From Planctomycetota bacterium (GTDB taxonomy: Bacteria > Planctomycetota > Planctomycetia > Pirellulales > PNKZ01): a stretch of DNA of 57,491 nt. The stretch spans positions 1 through 57,491 of the forward strand of contig JAFEBQ010000008.1 in NCBI GenBank assembly GCA_018242585.1. Direction: 5' to 3'. The position numbers and the translations under genes are program-made. The notes beneath the pieces are model-generated. The model was not told the origin of the DNA. It did not search any database and worked only from the letters and a program-made list of their open reading frames with translations. Position 1 is the first letter of the stretch. Each line of letters starts with the position of its first letter. Below, one piece after another: positions 19,092 through 27,713 of this stretch.

Positions 19092-19631
19092 ATGGCGACA
19101 ACTAGCGGAATCGGCTCCAGCACTTCGACCACTTCGACATCCGACAACAGCGCCGCCTCCCAAGTGGCGTCGTTCAGCAACCTGAACGCCAACGACTTCA
19201 TCAAGATGATGATCACCGAACTGCAGAACCAGGATCCCACCAACCCGATGGACAGCTCGCAGATTCTGTCCGAGTTGTCGCAGATCGGCAGCATTACCTC
19301 GTCCCAGCAGTTGCAGTCGACGTTGAGCAGCATCGGCACCGGGCAGAACCTGGCGGCGGCTAGCGCGCTGATTGGCAAGGGGATCCAGGGCCTCGACACC
19401 AATGGCAACTCGGCTTCTGGCATCGTCGGGGGAGTGATCGTCAACAACGGCACGCCGCAACTGATCGTCGGCAGCCAGGGCCAGGCCGTCACCTTGAACA
19501 ACGTGCAACAAGTCATCGACGCACCGGCCAGCACCGGCACTGACGGCTCGTCGACCGGCGCCACCGGCTCGACCACCGACACCAGTGGGTCAACCACGGG
19601 CTCAACCACGGGTTCCACCACCGGATCGTAA
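19092..19631 (+). CDS. flgD: Flagellar hook capping protein FlgD, short form
   Basis: 179 aa, shorter than the usual 220-240. FlgD caps the growing hook so that FlgE subunits can polymerise. The conserved N-terminal block is plain: ASFSNLNANDFIKMMITELQ, then QDPTNPMDSSQ and LSQIGSITSSQQLQ. The middle contains a tudor-like strand pattern (GGVIVNNGTPQLIVG), but the usual C-terminal Ig-like module is not seen; the end is a Gly/Ser/Thr repeat (GSTTGSTTGSTTGS). No frameshift is evident. Confidence 0.9.
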   Translation: MATTSGIGSSTSTTSTSDNSAASQVASFSNLNANDFIKMMITELQNQDPTNPMDSSQILSELSQIGSITSSQQLQSTLSSIGTGQNLAAASALIGKGIQGLDTNGNSASGIVGGVIVNNGTPQLIVGSQGQAVTLNNVQQVIDAPASTGTDGSSTGATGSTTDTSGSTTGSTTGSTTGS

Positions 19632-19724
19632 ACCAAGTCGTTCAGCGCTCGGCCGCGCGAAGCGTAGCGACCGAGTTTAACTTCCCCTTAAAAACAAGCT
19701 CCACGTTCATCCGAGGATTCCGTC

Positions 19725-22172
19725 ATGGGTCTCTCATCCGTCTTCAGCACCGCGATCTCGGGCTTGCAAGCCAGCGAAACCGTGATCGACGTCTCGGGCA
19801 ACAACATCGCGAACGCGAACACCGCGGGGTTCAAGGCCTCGAACGTGCAGTTCGCCACCCAGTTCTTGCAGACATTGAGCATCGGCTCGGCGCCGTCGGG
19901 CAATCTGGGGGGCACCAACCCTCAGCAGATCGGCCTGGGGGCTTTGGTGTCGTCGATTTCGCCCGACTTCTCCCAAGGCACGTTGCAGATCAGCTCGAAC
20001 CCTTCGGACCTGGCGATTCAGGGGGACGGATTCTTCACGGTCCAGACCCAGAACGGCCAGCAGCTTTACACGCGCAACGGCGCTTTCAAGCTGAATGGCA
20101 ATAACCAGCTGGTTACCGCCAACGGCGACAAGGTGCTCGGCTTTGGCGTCGACAGCGGCTTTAACATCCAATCGACCAACCTGGTCCCAATTTCGATTCC
20201 CTTGGGCAGCGCGGCCGTGGCCAAGGCCACGCAAAACGTCTCGCTGCAAGGAACATTGTCGCCGTCGGGCGCGGTGGCCACGACCGCCGCGATTACCCAG
20301 ACGGGCGCCCTGGGCGACTCGTCATTCGCTTCGCCCAACACCAGCGGCACCACGGCCGCCATCGCCCCCACGCCCGATATCGTCGGGCCGGGCACGACGG
20401 CCACCGCCGCCAGCAGCGGCTCGGGGGGCATGACCGCCTCGAGCACCTACAGCTATGAAGTAGTGTTCGTCGACGCGGCGGGCAAGGAGAGCATGCCGTC
20501 GGCGGCCTTCAGCGCGACGCTGGGCGGCAGCGATGACTCGGCCTCGCTCGCGAACATACCGACAGACAGCACGGGCAAATATGTCGCGCGGCGCATTTAT
20601 CGCACCGACGCCAACGGCACGACGTATAAGTTGCTGACCACGATCAACGACAACACCACGACCAACTTCACCGACAGCACCGCCGATGGCTCGCTGGGGG
20701 CCAGCCTGAACACGACCACGCTGACGGGCAACTACAGTTATTATGTCACCTTCGCCACGGCCACCGGCGGCCCTGGCCACGGTTTTGAAAGCGCCCCATC
20801 GTCACTGGTCGGGCCGTTGAACGTGATCAACGGTCGCGTCGTGCTGTCGAACCTGCCGACCGATTCGAGCGGCCAATACACCGTTCGACGCATTTATCGC
20901 TGCTCGGCCACTGACCCGAACTCCTTCACCTTTGTGACTGAAATCCCCAACAACACGGCCGGCGTCAGCTACACCGACAACAACAGCGACGCTTCGATCG
21001 CCAGCAATGCCGCGCTCGACATGACCGGTCCGCGAGCCACGACGAACACCCTGCTGATCAACCTGATGCAGAACTCGACCACTGGGTTGCACCACGTCTT
21101 TAGTTCAGGTGGCACCTTGACGTTGTCCGCGACCAAGGGCGGTCGCACGCTGACCACCAAGTCGTTGACCGTCACCAACAACACGACGGTGCTCGATCTG
21201 GTCACGTTCATGCAGCAGGCCACCGGCATTCAAACCGGCAGCGGGTCTGACCCGGCCAATCCGATCCCAACCGATGGCGGCTCGGGGCTGGCGGCCGGCG
21301 GCTATGTGACGGCCAATGGGCAATTGGAATTGGTCAGCAACAACGGCACCGACAACGCCGTGGCGATCGGCGAATCGTCGCTGCAATTCACGCCCAGCGG
21401 CGGCACGATCGCCCAGTCGATCAATCTGAACTTCAATCAGACACAAGCGGCCACCGGCAGCGGCGCCGTCGCCGACTTCCTGGTTTACGACTCGCTGGGC
21501 ATCCCGCTCAACGTCCGCGTGACCATGGAGCTGCAATCGCAGAACGGCTCGCAGTCGACCTTCCGCTGGTTCGCCGACGCGGCGCAGAACGACCCGGCCT
21601 CGGGGGCCGGCATCTCGGCTGGTACGGGTTTGGTGACGTTCGACGGTAATGGCAAACTGCTCTCGACATCGAACAGCACCTTGTCGATCCAGCGCGCTCA
21701 CGTGCCATCGAACAAACCGTTGAGTATCGATCTGGACTTCAGCCAGGTCTCGGGGCTCGCCGCCACGACGAACTCGCTGGCCGCCGGCTCGCAAGACGGG
21801 TTCGCCCCGGGCAAGCTGACCAGCTACACGATCGGCACCGACGGCATCATCACCGGCTCGTTTGACAACGGCACCCAGCGCGATCTGGGCCAGATTCGCC
21901 TGGCCCGCTTTGCCAACCCCTCGGGGTTGTCGGCCCAGGGACAAAACCTGTTCGCCGCCGGCGTGAACTCGGGGTTGGCCGTGCTCGGCAATCCCGGGTC
22001 CGACGGCATCGGCACCATCAGCTCGGGGGCTATCGAACTGTCGAACACCGACTTGAGCAAGAGCCTGATCTCGCTGATCTCGGCGTCGGAACAATATCAA
22101 GGCAACGCTCGCGTCATTCAGACCGCCCAGCAGTTGCTGACCACGCTGATCAATATTAACGGCACGGTCTAA
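19725..22172 (+). CDS. flgE: Flagellar hook protein FlgE, enlarged with two Fn3-like inserts
   Basis: 815 aa, about twice the E. coli protein. FlgE polymerises into the hook. The N-terminal D0 helix and motif GNNIANANTAGFKASN (25-40) and the C-terminal LISASEQYQGNARVIQTAQQ are complete, so the assembly core is intact. Two related beta-rich repeats of about 95 residues are inserted at about 237-330 and 333-428. Each contains a TDS-x-G-x-Y...RRIYR motif and ends in a TD-x-x-x-D turn. They resemble fibronectin-III-like modules and would form surface decorations. GAGGATT 6-12 nt upstream is the ribosome site. A strong hairpin follows the stop. Confidence 0.93.
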   Translation: MGLSSVFSTAISGLQASETVIDVSGNNIANANTAGFKASNVQFATQFLQTLSIGSAPSGNLGGTNPQQIGLGALVSSISPDFSQGTLQISSNPSDLAIQGDGFFTVQTQNGQQLYTRNGAFKLNGNNQLVTANGDKVLGFGVDSGFNIQSTNLVPISIPLGSAAVAKATQNVSLQGTLSPSGAVATTAAITQTGALGDSSFASPNTSGTTAAIAPTPDIVGPGTTATAASSGSGGMTASSTYSYEVVFVDAAGKESMPSAAFSATLGGSDDSASLANIPTDSTGKYVARRIYRTDANGTTYKLLTTINDNTTTNFTDSTADGSLGASLNTTTLTGNYSYYVTFATATGGPGHGFESAPSSLVGPLNVINGRVVLSNLPTDSSGQYTVRRIYRCSATDPNSFTFVTEIPNNTAGVSYTDNNSDASIASNAALDMTGPRATTNTLLINLMQNSTTGLHHVFSSGGTLTLSATKGGRTLTTKSLTVTNNTTVLDLVTFMQQATGIQTGSGSDPANPIPTDGGSGLAAGGYVTANGQLELVSNNGTDNAVAIGESSLQFTPSGGTIAQSINLNFNQTQAATGSGAVADFLVYDSLGIPLNVRVTMELQSQNGSQSTFRWFADAAQNDPASGAGISAGTGLVTFDGNGKLLSTSNSTLSIQRAHVPSNKPLSIDLDFSQVSGLAATTNSLAAGSQDGFAPGKLTSYTIGTDGIITGSFDNGTQRDLGQIRLARFANPSGLSAQGQNLFAAGVNSGLAVLGNPGSDGIGTISSGAIELSNTDLSKSLISLISASEQYQGNARVIQTAQQLLTTLININGTV

Positions 22173-22200
22173 ACGACCGCCGTGGACGATTGACGTCTGG

Positions 22201-22252
22201 GACACAGACCGCGGCGATCGGCGGGGGGCCGATTCTGTGGTCTGTGTCGTTT
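22201..22252 (+). terminator. Hairpin after flgE
   Basis: GACACAGACC (22201-22210) pairs with GGTCTGTGTC (22239-22248), and the stem continues inward through GATCGGC/GCCGAT, followed by GTTT. This is a stable stem-loop 28 nt after the flgE stop and suggests termination or partial attenuation between the hook genes and the swrD-motA group. The T tract is short. Confidence 0.5.
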
Positions 22253-22432
22253 ATAGCGTCACTTCCCGCCCAAGTCTCCCCTTCCGGCGGTGGCACGCCA
22301 CCGATCAGCCGCTCTCGGCGCGCTCTCTTGCGCCACGCCCGGTTTGGCGTCCTATGTTTGCTTGCGACATGGTTACCGCGGCGTGGGGCCGTTGGGGACG
22401 GTGTTCGCGCACGCCGAAGGTGTACCTGGGCC

Positions 22433-22699
22433 ATGATCAAGCTGACTCAATTAGGGGGCGACGCGTTCATCTTGAACGCCGAGCTGATCCGCTACGTCGA
22501 ATCACGTCCCGACACGTTCGTGACGTTGACCACGGGCGAGCGGCTGATCGTGCGCGAATCGATGGATGAAGTGATGCGGCGGGCGATCGAGTATCAGCGC
22601 GCCAAGCACCTGATTCCAACGCCCCATTACCCCGCCGTATGCACCGCGCCGGCCGGCGCCGTCGCCGACCGTCCGCGCTCAACCGCAACTATCCGCTAA
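22433..22699 (+). CDS. swrD: FlbD/SwrD-family flagellar protein
   Basis: 88 aa. The first 60 residues follow the small FlbD/SwrD family: MIKLTQLGGDAFILNAELIR, then TFVTLTTGERLIVRESMDEV. In Bacillus subtilis SwrD raises flagellar power by supporting stator function, and the family is typically coded between flgE and motA, as here. The extra 25 C-terminal residues are Ala/Pro-rich. I chose the ATG at 22433 because the homologous segment begins there; a longer upstream frame overlaps the hairpin region and has no homology. Confidence 0.85.
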   Translation: MIKLTQLGGDAFILNAELIRYVESRPDTFVTLTTGERLIVRESMDEVMRRAIEYQRAKHLIPTPHYPAVCTAPAGAVADRPRSTATIR

Positions 22700-22720
22700 C
22701 CCACGATCGTTTGAAGCACC

Positions 22721-23494
22721 ATGGATATCGCCACGATTTTCGGCTTGTTGCTCGCGACGGCGGCCATCGTCTACTCGGTGTTGGCCGGCGGCGGCACGTT
22801 TGGCGCGTTTGTCGACTATCCGTCGATCGCGTGCGTGGGGGGTGGCGCCGTGGCCGTGGTGTTCATCTGCTTCCCACTGAAAACGGTGCTGTCGATCATC
22901 AAGGTCACCAAGATCGTCTTCTTGAACAAGCCGCCCAATCTGCCCGAACTGATCGAGACCATCGTCGGGCTGGCCGAAGTGGCGCGGCGCGACGGGCTGT
23001 TGGCCTTGGAAAGCAAGATCGCCGAGATCAAGAACCCGTTCATCGTGCTGGGCATTCAGATGGCCGTCGACGGGACGCAACCCGAGGTCATCGAGGACAT
23101 CCTCCGCACCGAGATCGACGCCATTGCCATGCGGCACCGCGACGGCAAGGCCGTCATGGACCAGGCCGGCCGCTTTGCGCCGGCGTTTGGCATGATCGGC
23201 ACGCTGCTGGGGCTGGTGATGATGTTGGGCAACATGGACGACCCGGCGGCCATCGGCCCGGGTATGGCCGTGGCGTTGCTCACCACGCTGTACGGCGCGA
23301 TGATTTCGAACATGTTCACGATTCCCTTCTCCGAGAAGCTGAACTTCCTCAACAAGCAAGAACTGCACGCCTTGGAGGTTTCGCTCAAGGGGATCATGGG
23401 GATCCAATCGGGTGACAACCCGCGCGTCATCGAACAAAAACTCAACAGCTTCTTGCACCCGAAACAGCGCAAGGGCTCGAACCAGGCTGCCTAG
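22721..23494 (+). CDS. motA: Flagellar stator protein MotA (PomA-like)
   Basis: 257 aa, four transmembrane segments (about 4-22, 33-52, 152-170, 182-202). With MotB it forms the ion-driven stator that rotates the flagellum. TM3 reads FAPAFGMIGTLLGLVMML with the conserved Pro154, and TM4 has ALLTTLYGAMISNMF. Thr161 and Thr188/Thr189 fall where the sodium-type PomA has its key threonines, so Na+ coupling is likely. The cytoplasmic loop with ALESKIAEIKNPF and the C-terminal LNSFLHPKQR are also PomA-like. Confidence 0.93.
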   Translation: MDIATIFGLLLATAAIVYSVLAGGGTFGAFVDYPSIACVGGGAVAVVFICFPLKTVLSIIKVTKIVFLNKPPNLPELIETIVGLAEVARRDGLLALESKIAEIKNPFIVLGIQMAVDGTQPEVIEDILRTEIDAIAMRHRDGKAVMDQAGRFAPAFGMIGTLLGLVMMLGNMDDPAAIGPGMAVALLTTLYGAMISNMFTIPFSEKLNFLNKQELHALEVSLKGIMGIQSGDNPRVIEQKLNSFLHPKQRKGSNQAA

Positions 23495-23499
23495 TTACC

Positions 23500-24246
23500 A
23501 TGGCCGTTGAAGAAGATCCACCAGCCGCAGTGCCAGAATGGGTTGTGAGCTTCGGCGACATGATGTCGCTGCTGCTGACGTTCTTCATCATGCTGGTCTC
23601 GATGAGCGAAATCCGCAAAGACGACGACAAGTTTCAGGCGTTCCTGGTGTCGCTGAAGCAGAAGTTCGGCGACGACATCGAGAAGCTGATGCTGGGGATC
23701 GGGACCGGCCAGCCGCCGTCGACTAAGCCCGTGAAGATCACCACCAAAAAATTCGCCAAGTGGGACAATTCGACCGAACTGGGGGGCAAGCAGAAAGGAG
23801 CGCCGGGCAACGAGTCCCGTGTGCGCAACATCAGGCCCGGGCCGCAAATCGCGGTCGGTGGTCCGGTGTCCTTTGCCGAACAGAGCGCCGAATTGTCGCC
23901 CGAGGAGCTGGCGCATTTGCGCCGCATCTCGGAAGAGCTCGCCGGCAAGCCTCAGCGCATCGAGATTCGCGGCCACACGTCGCGCAACCCGATCTCGCTC
24001 GAGTCGCCGTTTCGCGATCACTGGGATCTGGCCTATGCGCGCTGCCGGCAGGTGATGCAACAACTAACCGGCTTGGGCATCGAGCCGGCGCGGCTGCGAA
24101 TCAGCGTGGCCGCGCTCAACGAACCGGTCGAACGAGTCGGCGACGCCCTGTCGGCGCGCGAGAACTCGCGCGTCGAACTGTACCTGTTGGGCGAAGTGCC
24201 TAATGTGACCGAACCCGCTGGCACAAGCGCCGGCAGCAAACCCTGA
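23500..24246 (+). CDS. motB: Flagellar stator protein MotB (PomB-like, OmpA domain)
   Basis: 248 aa, starting 5 nt after motA. MotB anchors the stator to peptidoglycan and carries the ion-binding Asp. The single transmembrane helix (about 14-36, VSFGDMMSLLLTFFIMLVS) contains Asp20 and resembles the PomB helix. A linker of about 90 residues leads to an OmpA-like domain with IEIRGHTSRN, FRDHWDLAYARCRQVMQQL and a final NSRVEL strand. The helix composition supports sodium use, in agreement with the threonines in MotA. Confidence 0.93.
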   Translation: MAVEEDPPAAVPEWVVSFGDMMSLLLTFFIMLVSMSEIRKDDDKFQAFLVSLKQKFGDDIEKLMLGIGTGQPPSTKPVKITTKKFAKWDNSTELGGKQKGAPGNESRVRNIRPGPQIAVGGPVSFAEQSAELSPEELAHLRRISEELAGKPQRIEIRGHTSRNPISLESPFRDHWDLAYARCRQVMQQLTGLGIEPARLRISVAALNEPVERVGDALSARENSRVELYLLGEVPNVTEPAGTSAGSKP

Positions 24247-24318
24247 TCGCCGCCAGGACGAAACACAAGCCCCACGGCACGCATCGGTTGAACAGCACAA
24301 GTTAAGGATCCATTTGCC

Positions 24319-24876
24319 ATGGCCGCCGAAAAAGCCAAGCCCACCGACGCCAAACCCGCCACCGCCGAAGCCGCTCCGGCCAAGCCCATGAAGCGTTGGC
24401 TGAAGATCGGCGGCATCGTGCTAGCGGTGACAGCAGCCGAGATCGTGGCCGCGTACATGTACTGGCCGCGCGCCGAGGCCGCTAGCGTTTCGACCAAGGT
24501 CGAGGTTCCCAAGCTCCCCGAGGCCGAGCCCGAGGTCGAGGAACAGAGCGACCAGTTGCGCGAAGTCGACCTGGGCGAATATCGGATCACCGCTTACCAG
24601 CCCTTGTCCAACACCACGCTGCGCATCGACTTCCATCTGTACGGCATGGTGCTAGCAGGCAAGGACGAGCTTGCGATGGGGGACATTTACAAGTCGCGTT
24701 CCAACCGGCTGCGCGACCAGGTTTATGTCGTGGTCCGCGGCTGTGATTTGAATGATTTCACCGACGCGGGGTTGGGCTTGCTCAAACGTCGGATATTGGA
24801 GACAACTAACAAGACTTTGGGCCAAAACCTCGTCCGTTCCGTGATTTTCAGCGAGTTCTCGTTCATCGAGCAATAG
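24319..24876 (+). CDS. fliL: Flagellar basal body-associated protein FliL
   Basis: 185 aa. FliL surrounds the stator at the inner membrane and improves torque. It has a short Lys/Ala-rich cytoplasmic start, one transmembrane helix at about 31-50 (WLKIGGIVLAVTAAEIVAAY), an acidic linker, and the FliL periplasmic domain with LRIDFHLYGMV, RLRDQVYVVVRGC and a closing RSVIFSEFSFIEQ, the common C-terminal form in this family. AAGGAT precedes the start. Confidence 0.88.
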   Translation: MAAEKAKPTDAKPATAEAAPAKPMKRWLKIGGIVLAVTAAEIVAAYMYWPRAEAASVSTKVEVPKLPEAEPEVEEQSDQLREVDLGEYRITAYQPLSNTTLRIDFHLYGMVLAGKDELAMGDIYKSRSNRLRDQVYVVVRGCDLNDFTDAGLGLLKRRILETTNKTLGQNLVRSVIFSEFSFIEQ

Positions 24877-24977
24877 CCTCGACCAGCGCGACCCATCGCT
24901 GCGATCACCGCGCCACGGCTGGCCAGGGAACGACAGGTTCGACAAACCGCGCACCCCTCGCCTAGGAATGGATTCCG

Positions 24978-25565
24978 ATGGCCGACGACTCTGGATCGCC
25001 GCGTCAAGAAGACATCGATCAACTGCTCAAGCAGTCCGACGCCGCACCGGCCAAGACCGGCGCGGTCGATCAAAGCGAGATCGACGCCCTGCTCAAGCAA
25101 GCGCCCTCGCCTGCGGCGCGCGCCCCGCTGCCCGGAGCCGCATTGGCGGCGGCCAGCAGCGGCGACGCCACGATCGCCCCCCAGGACATGGAGCTGTTGA
25201 TTCGCCAGGCCGAAGCGGCCCTGGCGTCGATCGATCAGCCGCTGGCCGCTGGCCCCGAAGTGAAACGCTTCCGCTTCGACGAGTTCACCGGCGCGCCGCC
25301 ATCGGCCGAGGCCGCCACGCTGGAACTGCTGCGCGACGTCGAACTCGACCTGAAGATCGAACTTGGCCGCACGCAGATGTACCTCGAAGACATTCTCAAG
25401 CTGCGCCGCGGCTCGGTCGTGCCGCTGGAAAAGCTGGCCGGCGACCCCGTCGACATTTACGTCAACGGACGCTTGATCGCGCGCGGCGAAGTGCTGGTGC
25501 TGAACGATAACTTTTGCGTTCGCGTGGCGGAACTCGTGGCCAGCGAAGTCGCGGCCGCCGGCTGA
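24978..25565 (+). CDS. fliN: Flagellar motor switch protein FliN with FliM-like N-terminal motifs
   Basis: 195 aa, longer than the usual 110-140. The C-terminal SpoA/CheC-like domain is standard Fli[21 protein letters not shown], then [20 protein letters not shown] and [20 protein letters not shown]. The N-terminal 90 residues carry two copies of a motif that in FliM and FliY binds phospho-Che[11 protein letters not shown] at 9-18 and [10 protein letters not shown] at 32-41, and a weaker third near 66-80. No fliM gene lies between fliL and fliN, where it normally sits, so this protein may supply a CheY-docking function itself. AGGA lies upstream of the ATG. Confidence 0.88.
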   Translation: MADDSGSPRQEDIDQLLKQSDAAPAKTGAVDQSEIDALLKQAPSPAARAPLPGAALAAASSGDATIAPQDMELLIRQAEAALASIDQPLAAGPEVKRFRFDEFTGAPPSAEAATLELLRDVELDLKIELGRTQMYLEDILKLRRGSVVPLEKLAGDPVDIYVNGRLIARGEVLVLNDNFCVRVAELVASEVAAAG

Positions 25566-25581
25566 AACGGATTGCTTGCCC

Positions 25582-26427
25582 ATGGCGCTCAGTCGCATGC
25601 TTCTGCTGGTTGGCTTGTTCGCGCTGGCGGCTTCGGCCGCGGCCCAGCAGCCCGACCTGCGCAACGCCCCGCGCGAGCCGCAACGTCTCCCCGCGAATAC
25701 CACTGGGACGCCGTTGCCACCGACGCAAGTCACCATTCCCACGCCGCCGGGCGCCTCGCCGTCTTACGCGCCCAGCGCCGGCCAGCAACCGGTTCAATAT
25801 GCCGGCGGACAGAATACGCCCCCGGCGGATCAGGGCGTGGCACAAGCGATCCACACTACGCCGGCCGAGCCCTTGCGCGCGCCGCCGGCCAAACAATCCA
25901 AGCCTTTGCCCCTGGCCCGACGTGGACAGACCACGCCCCGCGCGGCGGACGAAGAAGCCGCGACTCGCGCCAGCGGTGCGCCTTCGCTGACCACGGTCGG
26001 CGCGAGCATGGCCATCGTCTTGGGTCTGTTCTTCATTTCGGCTTGGGTGCTGCGGCGCAGCATGCCGGCCGGCGCACCGGCTTTGCCGCGCGAGGTCGTC
26101 GAAGTGCTCGGCCGCACCCCCCTGTCGGGTCGCCAACATGCCCATCTGTTGCGGTTGGGAAACAAGCTGGTGCTGGTTTCGCTGAGCGTCGGCGGGGCCG
26201 AAACGATCGCCGAAGTCACCGACCCGGTCGAGGTCGATCGTCTGGCCGGCCTGTGCAAGTCGACTCAATCGAACAGTTCGAGCGACGCCTTCCGCCGCGT
26301 CTTTCAACAGTTCGCCGGACAGCGCTCGATCCGCGGCTTTCTGGGCCCCGCGACCAGCTCGCCCGCGCCGCTTGCGACCAAGCCGATAGGCGTCGAAGCG
26401 ATGGGCGAGGAGGACGGCGATGTCTGA
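25582..26427 (+). CDS. fliO: Flagellar biosynthesis protein FliO, extended N-terminus
   Basis: 281 aa. FliO helps FliP assemble in the export gate. Unusually the protein has a cleavable-looking signal (residues 1-22, [17 protein letters not shown]), then about 110 residues rich in Pro, Gln and Ala, then the transmembrane helix at about 138-157 ([20 protein letters not shown]) and the FliO cytoplasmic domain ([28 protein letters not shown]). Many Gram-negative FliO proteins lack the long leader. I chose the ATG at 25582 rather than a TTG 6 nt earlier. It overlaps fliP by 8 nt. Confidence 0.85.
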   Translation: MALSRMLLLVGLFALAASAAAQQPDLRNAPREPQRLPANTTGTPLPPTQVTIPTPPGASPSYAPSAGQQPVQYAGGQNTPPADQGVAQAIHTTPAEPLRAPPAKQSKPLPLARRGQTTPRAADEEAATRASGAPSLTTVGASMAIVLGLFFISAWVLRRSMPAGAPALPREVVEVLGRTPLSGRQHAHLLRLGNKLVLVSLSVGGAETIAEVTDPVEVDRLAGLCKSTQSNSSSDAFRRVFQQFAGQRSIRGFLGPATSSPAPLATKPIGVEAMGEEDGDV

Positions 26428-27283
26428 CGCCAAAAAACAATTGACGCCCATCGAGCAGTGGCGGCGTTGGCGCGGCCGACGCGCCAGCCGCGTTTTGCCC
26501 TGGCTGGCCTTGGTCATCACGCTGGCCGGCTATTGGTCGACTGCAACCGCCCAGCAACCGGCGAACATGCCGGCGCGCATCGAGATGCCCACGTCGCTGG
26601 CCGGCGGGCCCGAGGCCTGGACCAGCCCCGGCGGCTTGACCGCGACGTTGCAAGTGATGTTGCTGTTGACGGTGATTAGCCTGGCGCCGGCCTTGTTGAT
26701 GATGACCACCTGCTTTGTGCGGATCATCACGGTGCTCGGACTGCTGAAACAGGCGCTCGGCACCCAGCAGTTACCACCGAGCCAGGTGATCACTTCGATC
26801 GCCCTGTTCGTCACCCTGTGGATCATGACGCCGGTTTGGAAGGAAGCGTACGACGAAGGCATCCGCCCCTACACCAATCGGCAGATCACGCTCGATCAGG
26901 CCTGGGAACGGGGCATCGCTCCGGTGCGCCGCTTCATGGGTCTGCAGATCGACCGCTGTGGCAACTCGGACGACGTGTGGTTGTTCCTGGAGTATCTGCC
27001 CGATCAGCCCACGCCGCAAAGCTATGACGACGTGCCGATCCAGGCCTTGCTGCCGGCCTTCATGCTCAGCGAGCTGAAGACGGCGTTCCTGATCGGCTTT
27101 CAGATTTACTTGCCGTTCCTGGTGCTCGACATGGTGGTGTCGAGCGTGCTGATCGCGATGGGCATGCTGATGCTCCCGCCGGTGCTGGTGTCGCTGCCGT
27201 TCAAGCTGCTCTTGTTCGTGCTGGTCGACGGCTGGCATCTGGTGATCGGCATGCTGATGGAAAGTGTCCAGCCGTTTACGTAG
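26420..27283 (+). CDS. fliP: Flagellar export gate protein FliP
   Basis: 287 aa. FliP forms the core of the inner-membrane export gate with FliQ and FliR. After a basic start and a signal-like segment (about 25-44) come four transmembrane helices. Family blocks include [20 protein letters not shown], then [39 protein letters not shown] and [20 protein letters not shown]. The N-terminus before the signal is about 25 residues longer than typical. Its start overlaps the fliO end, so translation is probably coupled. Confidence 0.95.
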   Translation: MSDAKKQLTPIEQWRRWRGRRASRVLPWLALVITLAGYWSTATAQQPANMPARIEMPTSLAGGPEAWTSPGGLTATLQVMLLLTVISLAPALLMMTTCFVRIITVLGLLKQALGTQQLPPSQVITSIALFVTLWIMTPVWKEAYDEGIRPYTNRQITLDQAWERGIAPVRRFMGLQIDRCGNSDDVWLFLEYLPDQPTPQSYDDVPIQALLPAFMLSELKTAFLIGFQIYLPFLVLDMVVSSVLIAMGMLMLPPVLVSLPFKLLLFVLVDGWHLVIGMLMESVQPFT

Positions 27284-27287
27284 CGAT

Positions 27288-27397
27288 GGTCAGTTGTCCG
27301 TGGTCAGTGGTCAGTTGAAAAGACATGACCTGCGGCCCGAACTCGGCACCACGATTGAAACAAAGTGCAACTGACAACGGACTACTGACAACTGACC
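27288..27397. repeat. Imperfect palindromic repeat (GTCAGTTG family) between fliP and fliQ
   Basis: Left arm 27288-27317 is built from CAGTTG/GGTCAGTGG units; right arm 27368-27397 is its imperfect reverse complement (CAACTGACAACGG, ACAACTGACC). A related element occupies the fliR-flhB gap at about 28727-28830. Possibly a REP-like element; no protein gene is present. Confidence 0.6.
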
Positions 27398-27412
27398 TTT
27401 CACAAGCAACCC

Positions 27413-27427
27413 GCAACCAGCAACTTC
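27413..27427 (+). promoter_or_regulatory. GCAACCAGCAACTTC element in place of a ribosome site, fliQ
   Basis: This 15-nt sequence ends 5 nt before the fliQ ATG, and an identical copy ends 3 nt before the flhB ATG. Neither gene has a purine-rich Shine-Dalgarno sequence. Whether it affects translation or is only the edge of the repeat is unknown. Confidence 0.35.
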
Positions 27428-27432
27428 CCCCC

Positions 27433-27702
27433 ATGCAACCCCAAGACGCCATCGATCTCGCGCGGAACGCCATCTGGATCTCGCTGATCGTCAGCGCGCC
27501 GGTCCTGGTCGTCGGTGTGCTGATGGGGCTGCTGATGGGTTTGCTGCAAGCGTTGACCCAGGTGCAAGAACAAACCGTGGCGTTCGTCCCCAAGCTGATC
27601 GCCATGGCCGCGGTCTTTGCCATCACGTTGCCTTGGGTGCTCGAACACCTGATCGAATACGTCCAATCGTCGTACAGCCAATTGCCCGGCATGGGGTACT
27701 GA
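27433..27702 (+). CDS. fliQ: Flagellar export gate protein FliQ
   Basis: 89 aa, exactly the family size, with two transmembrane helices (about 14-37 and 50-70). FliQ joins FliP and FliR in the export gate. The N-terminus QDAIDLARNAIWISLIVSAP and the block LLQALTQVQEQTVAFVPKLI are diagnostic. I chose the ATG at 27433 since the homologous sequence begins there; no Shine-Dalgarno is visible and the preceding gap is filled by repeats. Confidence 0.95.
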   Translation: MQPQDAIDLARNAIWISLIVSAPVLVVGVLMGLLMGLLQALTQVQEQTVAFVPKLIAMAAVFAITLPWVLEHLIEYVQSSYSQLPGMGY

Positions 27703-27713
27703 GACGTTGCGTC

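Noticed and set aside
19560..19631. Frameshifted end of flgD
   Set aside because: The Gly/Ser/Thr repeat keeps a single frame to a clean stop, and no frame after it encodes the Ig-like module, so this is a short form, not a frameshift.
22370..22400. TTGGCGTCC...TTGCTT as a sigma54 promoter for swrD-motA
   Set aside because: The GG-GC spacing is 12 rather than 10 nt, so RpoN binding is unlikely.
24262..24285. Sigma54-like CGGCACG...TTGA before fliL
   Set aside because: The spacing between GG and the -12 element is two bases too long and the GC is missing.
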